DNA from: Luteibacter sp. 9135
GTDB lineage: Bacteria > Pseudomonadota > Gammaproteobacteria > Xanthomonadales > Rhodanobacteraceae
Reading direction: 5' to 3'
Assembly (NCBI RefSeq): GCF_000745005.1
Contig: NZ_JQNB01000001.1
Span: forward strand, 3,589,501 to 3,653,500
DNA length: 64,000 nucleotides
The notes beneath the pieces were generated by a model. The model saw nothing but the letters and a program-made list of their open reading frames with translations. It had not been told where the DNA came from and searched no databases. Of the stretch, positions 44,641-53,468 are shown one piece after another. How positions within the stretch are numbered: the first letter of the stretch is position 1; every line of letters starts with the position of its first letter. Position numbers and translations under genes: made by a program.

Positions 44641-47040
44641 ATGAAATTCATCCATCGAGGACACATCGGTCTCCTTTTGCTCGCCACGACCACGCCGACG
44701 CTCGCCATGGCTACCGAGCCGTTGAGCAGCGACGTCACACCGCAGGTGTCGCAGGAAGATCACGGCGATGCCGCCCCGCCGAAGCCGGCGAACGACCACG
44801 AAGGACCGAAGGCCAGCCAGTTGGACACCGTCCAGGTCACGGGCAAGGCCGTAGGTTTCACCAACACCCAGATCCCGAAGGATGTCCTGAAGTTCGAGCC
44901 ACCGCTCAGCAGCGTCACCGACGCGGTCAACATGGCACCTGGCGTAAACATTACCCAGGGTGGCGTGTTCGACAGCGACGACTACTCCACGGGTATCACG
45001 TTGCGCGGTTTTACCCAGGACCAGTTGGGCTTCACCATCGACGGCCTGCCGAACGGATCCGCCGGCTATGGCGGTGGCTCGAAGCCGAACCGCTTCCTGG
45101 ACAGCGAGAATTTGGGCGCGGCAAGCGTGTCGCAAGGCACGGCCGACATCGGCTCGCCGTCCCTGCAGGCGCTGGGAGGCACCCTGAGTTACGTGTCCAA
45201 CGACCCCGCCAAGGTAGCCGGCGTACGGGTCGATGAGTCGATCGGTCAGTGGAACGCGAAGCGCACGTTCGCGCGCTATGACACGGGCGCTCTGTTCGGC
45301 GGCAGTACCTATGGCTATATCAGCTACTCCAGCACGCATAACGACCGCTGGATCGGCCATGGCCAGGCGGACAATGGGCATACCAGCCGCGACCACGTGG
45401 ACGCCAAGCTGGTCACATACGCCACCGATCGCCTGACGATCACTTCGCGTGTGTCGTGGGACAACAGTTACGAAAACAACTACAACAGCGTCACCAAGGC
45501 GCAGTTTAACGACGATCCGAATTACGACTTCTTGACGACCCGCTGGACGGGAGACCCCAACACCGATCAGCAATACGTCAATGCATGGAACACCAAGCGC
45601 AAGAATGGGCTAGCTGGCATCAAGTTCGACTACCAGGTCAATGACGATGCAGATGTCAGCTTTTATCCGTACTACCATTTCCAGGAAGGCTACGGCGGTT
45701 GGATGCCTCCCTATCAGCTCTATGCGAGCGATGCGGACGGCGGGCTGGTAAATCGGTATCCCGCCGAGGGCGCCGACTTCGTGGACGCGTATTATCGTTG
45801 CCCGGAGGGCACCGCCTTGGCCCAACCCAAAGGTTGCGCCAATCCCTACGACGCCAGTTGCTATCCCGCCGGTTCAAACCCGATCAACAGCTTCCGTGCG
45901 AGCACCTACAAGAACAACCGATACGGGTTCCTGCTGAACGGCCATTGGGATATCGGCGGCAACCATCTGTATGCCGGCACCTGGCTGGAAGACCAGGACC
46001 GCCAGGCCGGACGCAAGTGGTACGCCGTGCTCGATACGGCGGCCTCGTGGCATTACGCGGGAAAGCCCTATTTCCTGCAGTTCGACGACAAACTGAAGAC
46101 GGATACGCGCAAGCTCTTTCTTCAAGACAACCTGACACTGGGTCCGATCGACGTGTCCCTCGGCGTGAGCAAGTACCTCGTGAACATCTCCGGCGACGAC
46201 CTCATCGCTGGCAACCGTTTTGCCGAGAAGGATTTCAATTCCGACATCCTGCCGTCGGCCGGCGCCGTCTGGCACATCGATCCGCATTCGCAGGTCTATG
46301 CCAGCTATACCAAGAACTACGCACCTCCCTCGGACAGCGTCGTACAGGCGGCCGACGACGGCACCGACATCCGCTCAGTGAAGCCGGAGACGTCGTCAAA
46401 CATCGACCTCGGTTATCGCTACCAGACCGATAGGTTGCAGGCCAGCATCGCCCTCTACCACGTCCGCTTCGCCAATCAGATCAACGAGATCACGCCTGAG
46501 TCCGAGTACACCCGCATCAATTACACCGTGGGCACCGAGGGAACCTACATCAACGTCGGCGGCATCGAATCCAAGGGCATTGAAGGACTGCTCAACTGGA
46601 GCATCGTCCCCAAGGCGCTCGATCTTTACGTCTCGGCGACGCTCAACCATTCCACCTACCTGCAAAGTATCAACGGCACAGAAAAGGGCAACAAGGTCAC
46701 GGGCCAGCCGGGACGCATGCTCGGCGTGGGCCTGACTTATCACAACGATAACTTTCACGCCGGAGTTTCCGCCAAGTACGTAGGTGATCGGTATGGCACC
46801 CTGGATAACAGCGAGAAGATGAATCCCTACACCGTCTTCGATGCAAACGTCGGCTACCACTGGGATCTTGCCGGAAAGCACGCCTTGGGTTCCTGGCTGA
46901 AATCGATGGACTTCAGCCTCGCCGTTACCAACTTCACCGACAAGCGTTACCTGGCAACGCTCGGCGACGACTCCACGCCCGGCTACTATTACATCGGCGC
47001 CCCTCGCACCGCCGTGCTGACGGTCTCGGCCCAATTCTGA
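44641..47040 (+). CDS. TonB-dependent outer-membrane receptor
   Basis: A 799-residue outer-membrane receptor that takes up a ligand with TonB energy. A signal peptide (about 1-25, LLLLATTTPTLAMA) is followed by a charged linker and a TonB-box-like QLDTVQVTGK. The plug domain (about 70-200) shows VTDAVNMAPGVNIT and GITLRGFTQDQLGFTIDG with LPNGSAGYGGG. The 22-strand barrel ends YYYIGAPRTAVLTVSAQF with the usual terminal Phe. The ligand is unknown. The ATG at 44641 has AAAGG eight bases upstream; earlier in-frame codons run through promoter DNA. No TonB or regulator gene is adjacent. Confidence 0.92.
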   Translation: MKFIHRGHIGLLLLATTTPTLAMATEPLSSDVTPQVSQEDHGDAAPPKPANDHEGPKASQLDTVQVTGKAVGFTNTQIPKDVLKFEPPLSSVTDAVNMAPGVNITQGGVFDSDDYSTGITLRGFTQDQLGFTIDGLPNGSAGYGGGSKPNRFLDSENLGAASVSQGTADIGSPSLQALGGTLSYVSNDPAKVAGVRVDESIGQWNAKRTFARYDTGALFGGSTYGYISYSSTHNDRWIGHGQADNGHTSRDHVDAKLVTYATDRLTITSRVSWDNSYENNYNSVTKAQFNDDPNYDFLTTRWTGDPNTDQQYVNAWNTKRKNGLAGIKFDYQVNDDADVSFYPYYHFQEGYGGWMPPYQLYASDADGGLVNRYPAEGADFVDAYYRCPEGTALAQPKGCANPYDASCYPAGSNPINSFRASTYKNNRYGFLLNGHWDIGGNHLYAGTWLEDQDRQAGRKWYAVLDTAASWHYAGKPYFLQFDDKLKTDTRKLFLQDNLTLGPIDVSLGVSKYLVNISGDDLIAGNRFAEKDFNSDILPSAGAVWHIDPHSQVYASYTKNYAPPSDSVVQAADDGTDIRSVKPETSSNIDLGYRYQTDRLQASIALYHVRFANQINEITPESEYTRINYTVGTEGTYINVGGIESKGIEGLLNWSIVPKALDLYVSATLNHSTYLQSINGTEKGNKVTGQPGRMLGVGLTYHNDNFHAGVSAKYVGDRYGTLDNSEKMNPYTVFDANVGYHWDLAGKHALGSWLKSMDFSLAVTNFTDKRYLATLGDDSTPGYYYIGAPRTAVLTVSAQF

Positions 47041-47075
47041 AGCGAGGCTCAGTGCGCGCGCCACGCGTGCTTTCA

Positions 47076-47109
47076 GAAAAAAAGGAGGGGGCGACCAGCC
47101 GCCCCCTCC
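47076..47109 (-). terminator. Intrinsic terminator for the MFS gene
   Basis: A ten-base-pair stem GGAGGGGGCG/CGCCCCCTCC flanked on its left by seven A residues, i.e. a U-tract on the minus strand. It ends transcripts coming from the MFS gene and may also slow plus-strand transcription from the receptor gene. Confidence 0.75.
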
Positions 47110-47257
47110 TCTGGATAAATGTAGTGCATGGTTTTCCTAGTGACGCAGTCCGTGCTGGCGGTCCGCCTGGCATTTGACTCCACGCCCGTCACCGGACGAA
47201 ATCGATGCACTGATGCGTGATTTGAGCGGGTCGCACGCAAGCGTAGAGGCGGTTCGG

Positions 47258-48490
47258 TCAATGCGCCGCCTGCAGCTTGCCCACAGGCTGGGTACCGTCA
47301 TGTGCCCAGCGTGCCGCTGTCGCCGCCATGAGCAGCGCCAGTATGCCGCCAACCACCATGGCGCTCGACACGCCCAGGTGATCGACGGCCACGCCGCCGA
47401 TGAGCGCGCCGCTGGCCAGTGCAATCTGCACGGTCGAGACGAACACGGCGCCACCGCTTTCCATGGCATCCGGCGCCGCCTGGAAGATCCAGGTCTGTAC
47501 CGACATCGGCATCATGCCGAAGGCCACGCCCCACACCGCGATCGACAGCGACGCACCAGGCAAGCCGTAACCCAGTAACGGCAGGCCCAGCATCGACACG
47601 CCCAGCAGAACGCCGGTGGTGATCAGGCCCGCCCGTACGCTGCGGGAAAGGATCTTGCCGCCGATGACGTTGCCCGCCAGGCCAGCCGCGCCATAGACCA
47701 GAAGCAGCGTGCTGATGGTCTTCGGGTTGAGCAGGGTCACCTGGGCAAGGAACGGCGTGATGTACGTGTAAGCGGCGAACTGGCCCGTGAAGACGAGCAC
47801 CGTGATGTAGATGCCCAGCCGTGCTTTCGGCACGCGCAGTAGCTGAGGCAGGTGGTTGAAGGTCACGCTCTGCTTCGCCGGTAGCGAGGGCAGCAACCGC
47901 ATTTGCGTCAGCAGCACCAGCACCGCAACCACACCGCCAGCCTCGAAGGCGCTACGCCACCCGAAGAGATCGCCAAGCAGCGCGCCCGCGGGAACGCCAG
48001 CCACCGTTCCGAGGGAGACACCCGCGAAGACGATCGAGAGTGCCCTCGCTTCCGATCCCGGCGCGAGTCGCGTGCTCAGCGCCGGTCCAAGTGCCCAGAA
48101 TCCACCCACACCGATGCCGAGCAGCGCGCGGCCGGCGAGCACCCATGGGAACGAATGCGAAAGCGCGACGATCAGATTCGACACGAGCATCGTGGCGGTC
48201 AGACCCCATAGCACGTAGCGGCGGTCTGTCTTGCCGATGCCCACGGTCACCAGGACAGCCGCCAATGCCGCGACCAGGCCCGGCCCCGTGACCATCATGC
48301 CGGCCACGCCTTCCGTCACACCCAGTTCGGCGGCAATGGCCGGTAGCAGGCCGACAGGGAGGAATTCCGTCGTCACCAGCGCAAACGCGCCGATCGCGAT
48401 CGAAATCACGCCTGGCCAGGGGGAGTGATGGACAGCGGAGGACGGCTGCGCCTCGCCCACCGGACGAGGCATATCGGTATGATTTTTCAT
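47258..48490 (-). CDS. MFS drug/metabolite efflux transporter (DHA1-like)
   Basis: A 410-residue inner-membrane transporter with about 12 hydrophobic segments. It shows the DHA1 pattern TTEFLPVGLLPAIAAELGV in the first segment, the cytoplasmic loop IGKTDRRYVLW and motif C-like LGTVAGVPAGALLGDLFGWR. Relatives such as YdhP/AraJ/NepI export sugars, nucleosides or drugs. It is divergent from the TetR gene 86 bases away and is probably repressed by it; shared GATCGGTA operators lie between them. Confidence 0.88.
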   Translation of the reverse strand: MKNHTDMPRPVGEAQPSSAVHHSPWPGVISIAIGAFALVTTEFLPVGLLPAIAAELGVTEGVAGMMVTGPGLVAALAAVLVTVGIGKTDRRYVLWGLTATMLVSNLIVALSHSFPWVLAGRALLGIGVGGFWALGPALSTRLAPGSEARALSIVFAGVSLGTVAGVPAGALLGDLFGWRSAFEAGGVVAVLVLLTQMRLLPSLPAKQSVTFNHLPQLLRVPKARLGIYITVLVFTGQFAAYTYITPFLAQVTLLNPKTISTLLLVYGAAGLAGNVIGGKILSRSVRAGLITTGVLLGVSMLGLPLLGYGLPGASLSIAVWGVAFGMMPMSVQTWIFQAAPDAMESGGAVFVSTVQIALASGALIGGVAVDHLGVSSAMVVGGILALLMAATAARWAHDGTQPVGKLQAAH

Positions 48491-48514
48491 GGGATTCTTA
48501 GGAAGTTGAATTTC

Positions 48515-48578
48515 TTACTGATCGGTAATAATCTAGACCTCAACCTCTTCTGTCAATCATTTTTTATCGATCGGTATG
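48515..48578. promoter_or_regulatory. Probable TetR operators in the divergent promoter
   Basis: Two related sites, TTACTGATCGGTAA (48515-48528) and ATCGATCGGTAT (48566-48577), share GATCGGTA. The first is a near-perfect palindrome. The second abuts the tetR start codon, so binding would repress both the regulator and the MFS gene. Inferred from position and symmetry. Confidence 0.55.
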
Positions 48579-49193
48579 AAAGATCCCACTCGAAAAACGG
48601 GACGGCCGCGAACCTTCGATGCGGATACCGCCCTCGATAACGCCATGAAGGTGTTCTGGCAGAAGGGCTACGAAGGCAGCTCGCTACCCGAGTTGACCGA
48701 AGCCATGGGCATGAACCGGCCCAGCATGTACGCCGTGTTCGGCAACAAGGAAAACCTTTTCCGGCTCGCGCTCGAACGGTACGGCGTCATCCACGATCCC
48801 CTGCTCGACGCCGCGCTCGAGGAACCCACGGCGCGCGGCGTGGTGGAGCATCTGTTGCGCGGTAATGCGCATACCTTGACGGGAGAAGCCACGCCACGTG
48901 GCTGCATGGTGATCAATGGTGCACTCGCATGCAGCGATGATGCGCTACCGATTCGCCAGTCCCTGATCGATCGCCTCGCCGCTGCCGAGGTCCGTCTGCG
49001 CGCTCGCTTCGAGCGAGCCAGGGATGAAGGCGATCTGCCGCCGGATCTTTTGCCTGAGCAGGTGGCGAAGCTTGTCACGACCACGTCGAATGGCATAGCT
49101 GTACAGGCTGCGGCCGGCGCTAGCCGGGAGCAGTTGCTGGGGGTGGTCGATATGGTTTTGCGGAGCTTTTCGTCCGTCTCGCCGAGCAAGTGA
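48576..49193 (+). CDS. TetR/AcrR-family repressor
   Basis: A 205-residue TetR regulator. The N-terminal HTH runs TALDNAMKVFWQKGYEGSS to LPELTEAMGMNRPSMYAVFG and NKENLFRLALERY. The ligand domain includes TPRGCMVINGALACSDD, typical of the AcrR/NemR-like group with a cysteine in that loop. No Shine-Dalgarno is visible: the start overlaps an operator-like site. Divergent partner of the MFS exporter. Confidence 0.9.
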   Translation: MKDPTRKTGRPRTFDADTALDNAMKVFWQKGYEGSSLPELTEAMGMNRPSMYAVFGNKENLFRLALERYGVIHDPLLDAALEEPTARGVVEHLLRGNAHTLTGEATPRGCMVINGALACSDDALPIRQSLIDRLAAAEVRLRARFERARDEGDLPPDLLPEQVAKLVTTTSNGIAVQAAAGASREQLLGVVDMVLRSFSSVSPSK

Positions 49194-49276
49194 TCGTGCC
49201 GCGCAGGATCCTTACCGTTGAGGCATTCTCGATTGTTACCAGGATGACCTTGACGGAGGTGCCCAAGCGTCATTCC

Positions 49277-49498
49277 TTAACGTATAAAGAGGAGAACGAA
49301 TAAACCCAATCCAGCGGCGATTCCGACCACCGATTCGACCAAGAACCACGTCCCATCAGGGTTCTTCGCTTTGCGAAGTTGCTGCATCATGGCGAACGCC
49401 GAAACATTCGGTCCAAAGGATTTCTGGTAACGGAAGTAGATGCGCCAACTGGCGATACCACATCCCGCCATGACGATCGTAAATACCAGATGCAACAC
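49277..49498 (-). CDS. Small two-helix membrane protein
   Basis: A 73-residue protein with two hydrophobic segments, VLHLVFTIVMAGCGIASWRI and VESVVGIAAGLGLFVLLFIR, separated by a basic loop (RYQKSFGPNVSAFAMMQQLR). No family is recognised. The assigned start is a GTG; the frame stays open for some codons upstream, so the true start is uncertain. AT-richer than its neighbours. Confidence 0.45.
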   Translation of the reverse strand: MLHLVFTIVMAGCGIASWRIYFRYQKSFGPNVSAFAMMQQLRKAKNPDGTWFLVESVVGIAAGLGLFVLLFIR

Positions 49499-49686
49499 AT
49501 TCAGAGCATTCTTGAAACCTGAACTTGTACATGATCACCTATAAGCGATCCTGTATCTGGTGCGACCGCACGGCTGACCCGAGGCGGGCAAACACGTCCG
49601 TAAGCAACGCAAGCCGGGATCGCCATCGGCGATGTATCGCGCGCAGAGGCCACCGATTTCTTCCGAACCCGGCAGCGTGTCGTTTC

Positions 49687-50628
49687 TCACTTACTCGCGA
49701 GGTGTTCACGAGCCCACGCTTCGGCTGTGATCACCGGGATGGAATGCGTTGCGTTGAACGTTCCCGCCTTCGGCCAGGCCACCCCTCTTCCCTGAGCAAA
49801 TACGGCTCGATATTTCTTGATGTGGTGAGTGGGATCCTTCGCCAGCTCATCCATCAGGTGGGGCAACGTCCAGACGTTTTGCGTGAAGGGACGGCCCAGC
49901 ACACGCTCCAAGATACCCGCGACCTCCCCGTAAGTCAGGGTGTCACCCGACAGGTAAATAATCTCGTTCCGGAACCGGGGCTCAAAAAAAACAATTTCTG
50001 CCGTTAGCACGCCGATATCGTCGGGCGTAGTGAGGGTCACGCTGGTCTCAGGACTACCGAGGGCGTTGACCGTGTCATGCGCGAAGTCAACCACCCCAAA
50101 CACGGGCTCGAACAAAAAGCTGGTGAACATGCCTGTCGAGATGATCACCCACTCGGTCTTGTCCTGGGAGCGGAGCAGCTCGCGCACATCGAGCTGAGCA
50201 TCAAACAGGTCCTGCGGGCTGTCCCTACCAATGACTTCGAAGTCCACGCCAAACTGCCACGGAAAATAGCGCTTTATCCCAGATTTAAGGGCAGCCGTGG
50301 CGAGCTTCATGGGCGTCTCCGGGCCCGCGACCATGCCGGCGCAACCGACGACGGTGTCAAAGCGGGAGAAAACCGCCGCGAGCTGATCAACCGTGTCATT
50401 GACGAGGTCGGCGGCGACCATCTGGATGCCTAGCCCTCGGAGTTCGTCAATCTCCGACTTTTTCCCAGTGTCGCTGGTGTGGATGGTCGAAGCTCGCAGA
50501 AGGACGCTGACAGTGGACCCGGGCGCCCGCTTGGCGACCTCTGCGAGGTTGCGTAGCACCGGGAAGCCAAGCTCACCAGCGCCAAGGACTAGGATGGATT
50601 GGGGAGGCAGGGATTTGATGTCGCTCAT
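49687..50628 (-). CDS. NmrA-like / isoflavone-reductase-like oxidoreductase
   Basis: A 313-residue atypical short-chain dehydrogenase of the NmrA/isoflavone reductase group. The NAD(P)-binding motif is SILVLGAGELGFPVLRNL; substrate-domain features include KRYFPWQFGVDFEVIGRDSP and WVIISTGMFTSFLFEP. Such proteins act as NAD(P)H-dependent reductases of aromatic compounds or as redox sensors. It is divergent from the HxlR gene at 50726 (97-base gap), a common arrangement in which HxlR senses electrophiles and controls the reductase. Confidence 0.85.
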   Translation of the reverse strand: MSDIKSLPPQSILVLGAGELGFPVLRNLAEVAKRAPGSTVSVLLRASTIHTSDTGKKSEIDELRGLGIQMVAADLVNDTVDQLAAVFSRFDTVVGCAGMVAGPETPMKLATAALKSGIKRYFPWQFGVDFEVIGRDSPQDLFDAQLDVRELLRSQDKTEWVIISTGMFTSFLFEPVFGVVDFAHDTVNALGSPETSVTLTTPDDIGVLTAEIVFFEPRFRNEIIYLSGDTLTYGEVAGILERVLGRPFTQNVWTLPHLMDELAKDPTHHIKKYRAVFAQGRGVAWPKAGTFNATHSIPVITAEAWAREHLASK

Positions 50629-50725
50629 CGGGATGATGGAGACCTGTGCTTGTTAAGATGCACAAATGCTTTCACGATTTGCGACGCCTCGTAAGAAGGC
50701 ACACGCGTGATCCCAGGAGAGAAAG

Positions 50726-51157
50726 ATGACCGATGAACAAACTCTCTACGACGCCGAGGCGGTGTGCCGGACCCTGGGGGACGACGAGGACGGCATCAGA
50801 CGGGAGGTGCTCACCCACGCAGGCAGCCGCTGGGCATTAGGCATCCTCCACGCCCTGGGCGTGAACGGCAGGATGCGCCACGCGGCGATCAGGAGACAGA
50901 TGACCGGAGTGACCCAGCGCATGCTGACCAAGACCTTGCGCGCCATGGAGCGCGATGGCTTGGTCCGCCGGCATGAGCATGGTGAGGTCCCGCCCCGTGT
51001 GGAATACGAGTTGACACCCCTGGGCATGGGGCTACTGGTCCGGATGTCGCCCATCTGGACCTGGGTGGTCGAAAACGCTGATGCCGTCCGTGAAGCCCGT
51101 GCGGCCTTTGACAGCCAGGATGGATCAATGCCGCCTTGGCAAATTCCTGGACGTTGA
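50726..51157 (+). CDS. HxlR-family regulator
   Basis: A 143-residue winged-helix regulator of the HxlR family: THAGSRWALGILHALGVNG, MRHAAIRRQMTGVTQRMLTK, TLRAMERDGLVRRHEHGEVP and [11 protein letters not shown]. No conserved cysteine lies at the usual N-terminal sensing position except Cys14. AGGAG lies six bases before the ATG. Likely regulator of the divergent NmrA-like reductase. Confidence 0.88.
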   Translation: MTDEQTLYDAEAVCRTLGDDEDGIRREVLTHAGSRWALGILHALGVNGRMRHAAIRRQMTGVTQRMLTKTLRAMERDGLVRRHEHGEVPPRVEYELTPLGMGLLVRMSPIWTWVVENADAVREARAAFDSQDGSMPPWQIPGR

Positions 51158-51231
51158 CGCCCTGGCCGATGCACCCCGCTTTCAGTAGCCGTCCGACTTG
51201 ATTCGAGATTAAGTAACTGTTCGGGTAAGTA

Positions 51232-51412
51232 GCGGGAGTCAACCCGTCGAGTGGTTCGGCTTGCCAAGCTCGATCAGGCACAGCTATACGCTGCGCTCGT
51301 GTGCCCATGCGTCCATGCCCTTGCTACAGAAATTCTTTCCGTTATCGCTGCGAATGATCTTCGGCAGGACCGAAGTGGCGGCCAGGCGGTCCATCGAGCA
51401 CATCAGACTGAG
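51232..51412 (-). pseudogene. IS3-family transposase relic (integrase core)
   Basis: Minus-strand translation gives MDRLAATSVLPKIIRSDNGK, NFCSKGMDAWAHERSV, a TAG stop, then LCLIELGKPNH. This matches the DDE-core segment of IS3 OrfB around the second Asp (usual RSDNGPEF..KALDAWAY). Only about 60 residues survive, with a nonsense codon. It ends right after the GKP motif, at the same point as the relic at 55425. Confidence 0.7.
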
Positions 51413-51528
51413 CGAACGGGAACTGGCTGCGCGATATCAAAGCACGGGAAGGTCGCAACCTTACGCTGAGAGGTCGGCTGTTTCGACGACCACCTGCCAC
51501 GGATCGTTACCGATTCAATCAGGCAAAA

Positions 51529-51554
51529 TGAGCTTGCCCCGGTTTAATGGACAC
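51529..51554 (+). repeat. Left terminal inverted repeat of the IS3 element
   Basis: The 26-base left end begins TGAGCTTGCCCC and ends ATGGACAC; it pairs with 52762-52787. Confidence 0.85.
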
Positions 51555-51559
51555 TCAAG

Positions 51560-52378
51560 TTATGGGATAGCAGCTTCGGTCGCCGCAGGCGATCGATAGC
51601 CGTTGGTCGAGTGTAAGCGCTGCCGGTTATAAAACACTTCGATGTATGCAAAAATCACGTGGCGTGCCTCCTCGATCGAGGCGTAGCGGCGTGGGGCTGC
51701 GATCTCGCACTTCAATGTGCTGAAGAAGCTCTCGGCCACCGCGTTGTCCCAACACTCGCCACGCCGGCTCATGCTCACCCGCATACCCAGTCGAGCGAGT
51801 TCGGCCTGATAGGCCGCGCTCGTGTACTGACTGCCCTGGTCGGAGTGATGGAGCACTCCCTGCGCCGAACCGCGCTGGCCTACGGCCATGCGCAAAGCCT
51901 GCAAGGGCAAGTCGGTATGCATCGTCGCAGCCGTTGCGTGGCCAATCACTCGCCGGGCGTACAGATCGATCACGACGGCCAGATACATTGGACCCTGTTG
52001 CGTGGCGAACTGGGTCATGTCCGTTACCCAGACCTGATCAGGGGCGGCCGTGGTGAAGCATCGATCAACATGGTTATCGGCCACCGCGGCCACCGTGGCG
52101 GCCCGTCGTGATGCCTGGCTTGTACGCCAGCTGCGCCCGACGAGACCGCCCTGACGCATCAAGCGGGCGGTCGCATGGCGCCCCAGGCTCAGCCCCTGCT
52201 CACGAGCCAGATGCCATAGCCGGGGACTGCCGTAAAGCCCTCGGCTGCGCTCATGCAACTGCTTCAGCTGCGCCAGGTGCTGGCGGTCACGAAGCACGCG
52301 GGGGCTCGGATGCTTTTGGCGATGCCGCCAGGCATAGAAGCTGTTGCGACCCACCTCGAGCAGCCGGCAGAGGACCAC
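51560..52378 (-). CDS. IS3 transposase OrfB (catalytic)
   Basis: The 272-residue catalytic part of an IS3 transposase. An HTH_21-like domain (RLLEVGRNSFYAWRHRQ, RGLYGSPRLWHLAREQG) precedes the rve core, with catalytic Asp in VWVTDMTQF, Asp in LHHSDQGSQYTS and Glu in NAVAESFFSTLK. It has no good start of its own. The frame is open upstream (RFIEAESASYSIVVLCRLL), so it is made mainly as an OrfAB fusion by -1 frameshifting on the A8 run at 52452-52459. Confidence 0.9.
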   Translation of the reverse strand: MVLCRLLEVGRNSFYAWRHRQKHPSPRVLRDRQHLAQLKQLHERSRGLYGSPRLWHLAREQGLSLGRHATARLMRQGGLVGRSWRTSQASRRAATVAAVADNHVDRCFTTAAPDQVWVTDMTQFATQQGPMYLAVVIDLYARRVIGHATAATMHTDLPLQALRMAVGQRGSAQGVLHHSDQGSQYTSAAYQAELARLGMRVSMSRRGECWDNAVAESFFSTLKCEIAAPRRYASIEEARHVIFAYIEVFYNRQRLHSTNGYRSPAATEAAIP

Positions 52379-52419
52379 GATGGAGTACGACGCGCTCTCC
52401 GCTTCGATAAACCGGCATC

Positions 52420-52725
52420 TCAGCTCGATTCCTTGGCGAAAAACGCCGTCGTTTTTTTTAGGATGTCACGCTCCATCCGCAGGATCTCGTTCTCGCGTCG
52501 AAGCTGCTGTATCTCGGCCTGCTCGGCCGTCAGCGGAACGGCGGGGGTCGATCGCGAAGGCGCTCCAGAACCGGCTTGAGCCTTCTCGATCCAGCGCCTG
52601 AAGACACTCTCGACCAGATCCAGGTCACGGCATACCCGAGACACCGGCTGACCTCGCTCAAGGACCAGGGCAACCGCGCCGGCCTTGAAATCAGGTGTGA
52701 ACTGACGACGAATTCTTTTTGACAT
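52420..52725 (-). CDS. IS3 transposase OrfA
   Basis: A 101-residue HTH protein: RRQFTPDFKAGAVALVLE and SRVCRDLDLVESVFRRWIEK, then a leucine-zipper region (EIQQLRRENEILRMERDILK) that mediates oligomerisation. It ends KKTTAFFAKESS just after the slippery A-run used to make OrfAB. Confidence 0.92.
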   Translation of the reverse strand: MSKRIRRQFTPDFKAGAVALVLERGQPVSRVCRDLDLVESVFRRWIEKAQAGSGAPSRSTPAVPLTAEQAEIQQLRRENEILRMERDILKKTTAFFAKESS

Positions 52726-52761
52726 GGGACACCTCTGAACGAACCTTACGGCTCACGATGG

Positions 52762-52787
52762 GTGTCCATCAAATCCGGGCAAGCTCA
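52762..52787 (-). repeat. Right terminal inverted repeat of the IS3 element
   Basis: The 26-base right end; read on the minus strand it begins TGAGCTTGCCCGG and matches the left end at 23 of 26 positions. Confidence 0.85.
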
Positions 52788-52931
52788 CAAACACCGCAAG
52801 GGCGGTGAACTGACCCGATTCCTCGATGCGCAAACCGGAACCGAAATCAGGGCGGTAGCTATTGATGAGGTCACCAGCGCGAAGATCGGGACGCGACCAA
52901 TGCGTATCGTGAGCCCGACCGAAGATGTGAC

Positions 52932-53333
52932 CTAGTCGAAGCTTCCCTTAGTACGGTCGAATGCCGCTCGCTCGCGCTCAATCTTTCCTTTGTTCTCCAG
53001 CGCCCAATCGAGAATCGTGGCGATCGGTATGAGGAGCGTACGGCCCAGTTCTGTCAGTTCGTATTCCACGCGGGGCGGAATTGTCGGATACATCGTCCGC
53101 GTCAGCAGCCCGTCGCGCTCGAGCCCCCGCAGCGTCAAGGTCAGCATGCGTTGCGAAATGCCGCTGACCTGGCGTTTGATCTCGTTGAAACGCTGCGGCC
53201 CTCCATGCAACGCCGTCACGATGTAAAGACTCCACTTGTCTCCCACGCGGTTGAGGATTTCCCGCACAGACGGACAGGTGCTCCGGTCGAGCAGGTCGGG
53301 GACGTCGAGCAATGCGATGTGACTCGGTAACAT
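52932..53333 (-). CDS. HxlR-family regulator of the azoR module
   Basis: A 133-residue winged-helix protein: [60 protein letters not shown] and [11 protein letters not shown]. Cys20 lies just before the HTH, where HxlR-type quinone and electrophile sensors such as YodB carry their redox cysteine. I start at the ATG at 53333; the longer frame is antisense to azoR. It is divergent from azoR, with an inverted repeat in the gap, and is the likely repressor of azoR-doxX-dioxygenase. Confidence 0.88.
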   Translation of the reverse strand: MLPSHIALLDVPDLLDRSTCPSVREILNRVGDKWSLYIVTALHGGPQRFNEIKRQVSGISQRMLTLTLRGLERDGLLTRTMYPTIPPRVEYELTELGRTLLIPIATILDWALENKGKIERERAAFDRTKGSFD

Positions 53334-53386
53334 GAATGTGCCTTCTTGTGCCGCCTTCAGATCGAGCCTAGAGTCTAGCTCAAGGA

Positions 53387-53412
53387 ACAAAAGAGAACCT
53401 ACTTTCTTTTGT
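53387..53412. promoter_or_regulatory. Candidate HxlR operator
   Basis: ACAAAAGA and TCTTTTGT form a perfect eight-base inverted repeat with a ten-base spacer in the middle of the hxlR-azoR divergent promoter region (53334-53468). Assignment is inferred from symmetry and position. Confidence 0.45.
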
Positions 53413-53468
53413 GTCCTGTGGCTACGCGGTTCCCGCCGAGCAAGTTCGACATCTTTGGACTCTAGACC

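Larger units (their letters stand above)
51529..52787 (-). mobile_element. IS3-family insertion sequence, apparently intact
   Basis: A 1259-base element bounded by 26-base inverted ends that match at 23 positions (TGAGCTTGCCC...TTTAATGGACAC at the left, TGAGCTTGCCC...TTTGATGGACAC at the right, read inward). It encodes orfA and orfB on the minus strand with an A8 slippery run between them. The DDE triad is intact. Flanks carry only a near duplication (AAAA/CAAA). The element looks functional. Confidence 0.9.
51413..52935 (+). pseudogene. Unknown ORF fragment split by the IS3 element
   Basis: Left part (51413-51528) reads GNWLRDIKAREGRNLTLRGR and LFRRPPATDRYRFNQAK; right part (52792-52935) reads HRKGGELTRFLDAQTGTEIR, then AVAIDEVTSAKIGTRPMRIV and SPTEDVT before a stop. 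If the IS and a four-base repeat (AAAA on the left, CAAA on the right) are removed, the two join in one frame. The 5' end is missing at the IS3 relic. The family is not recognised; a small nitroreductase/DUF2255-like protein is only a weak guess. Its stop overlaps the HxlR stop on the other strand. Confidence 0.45.
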
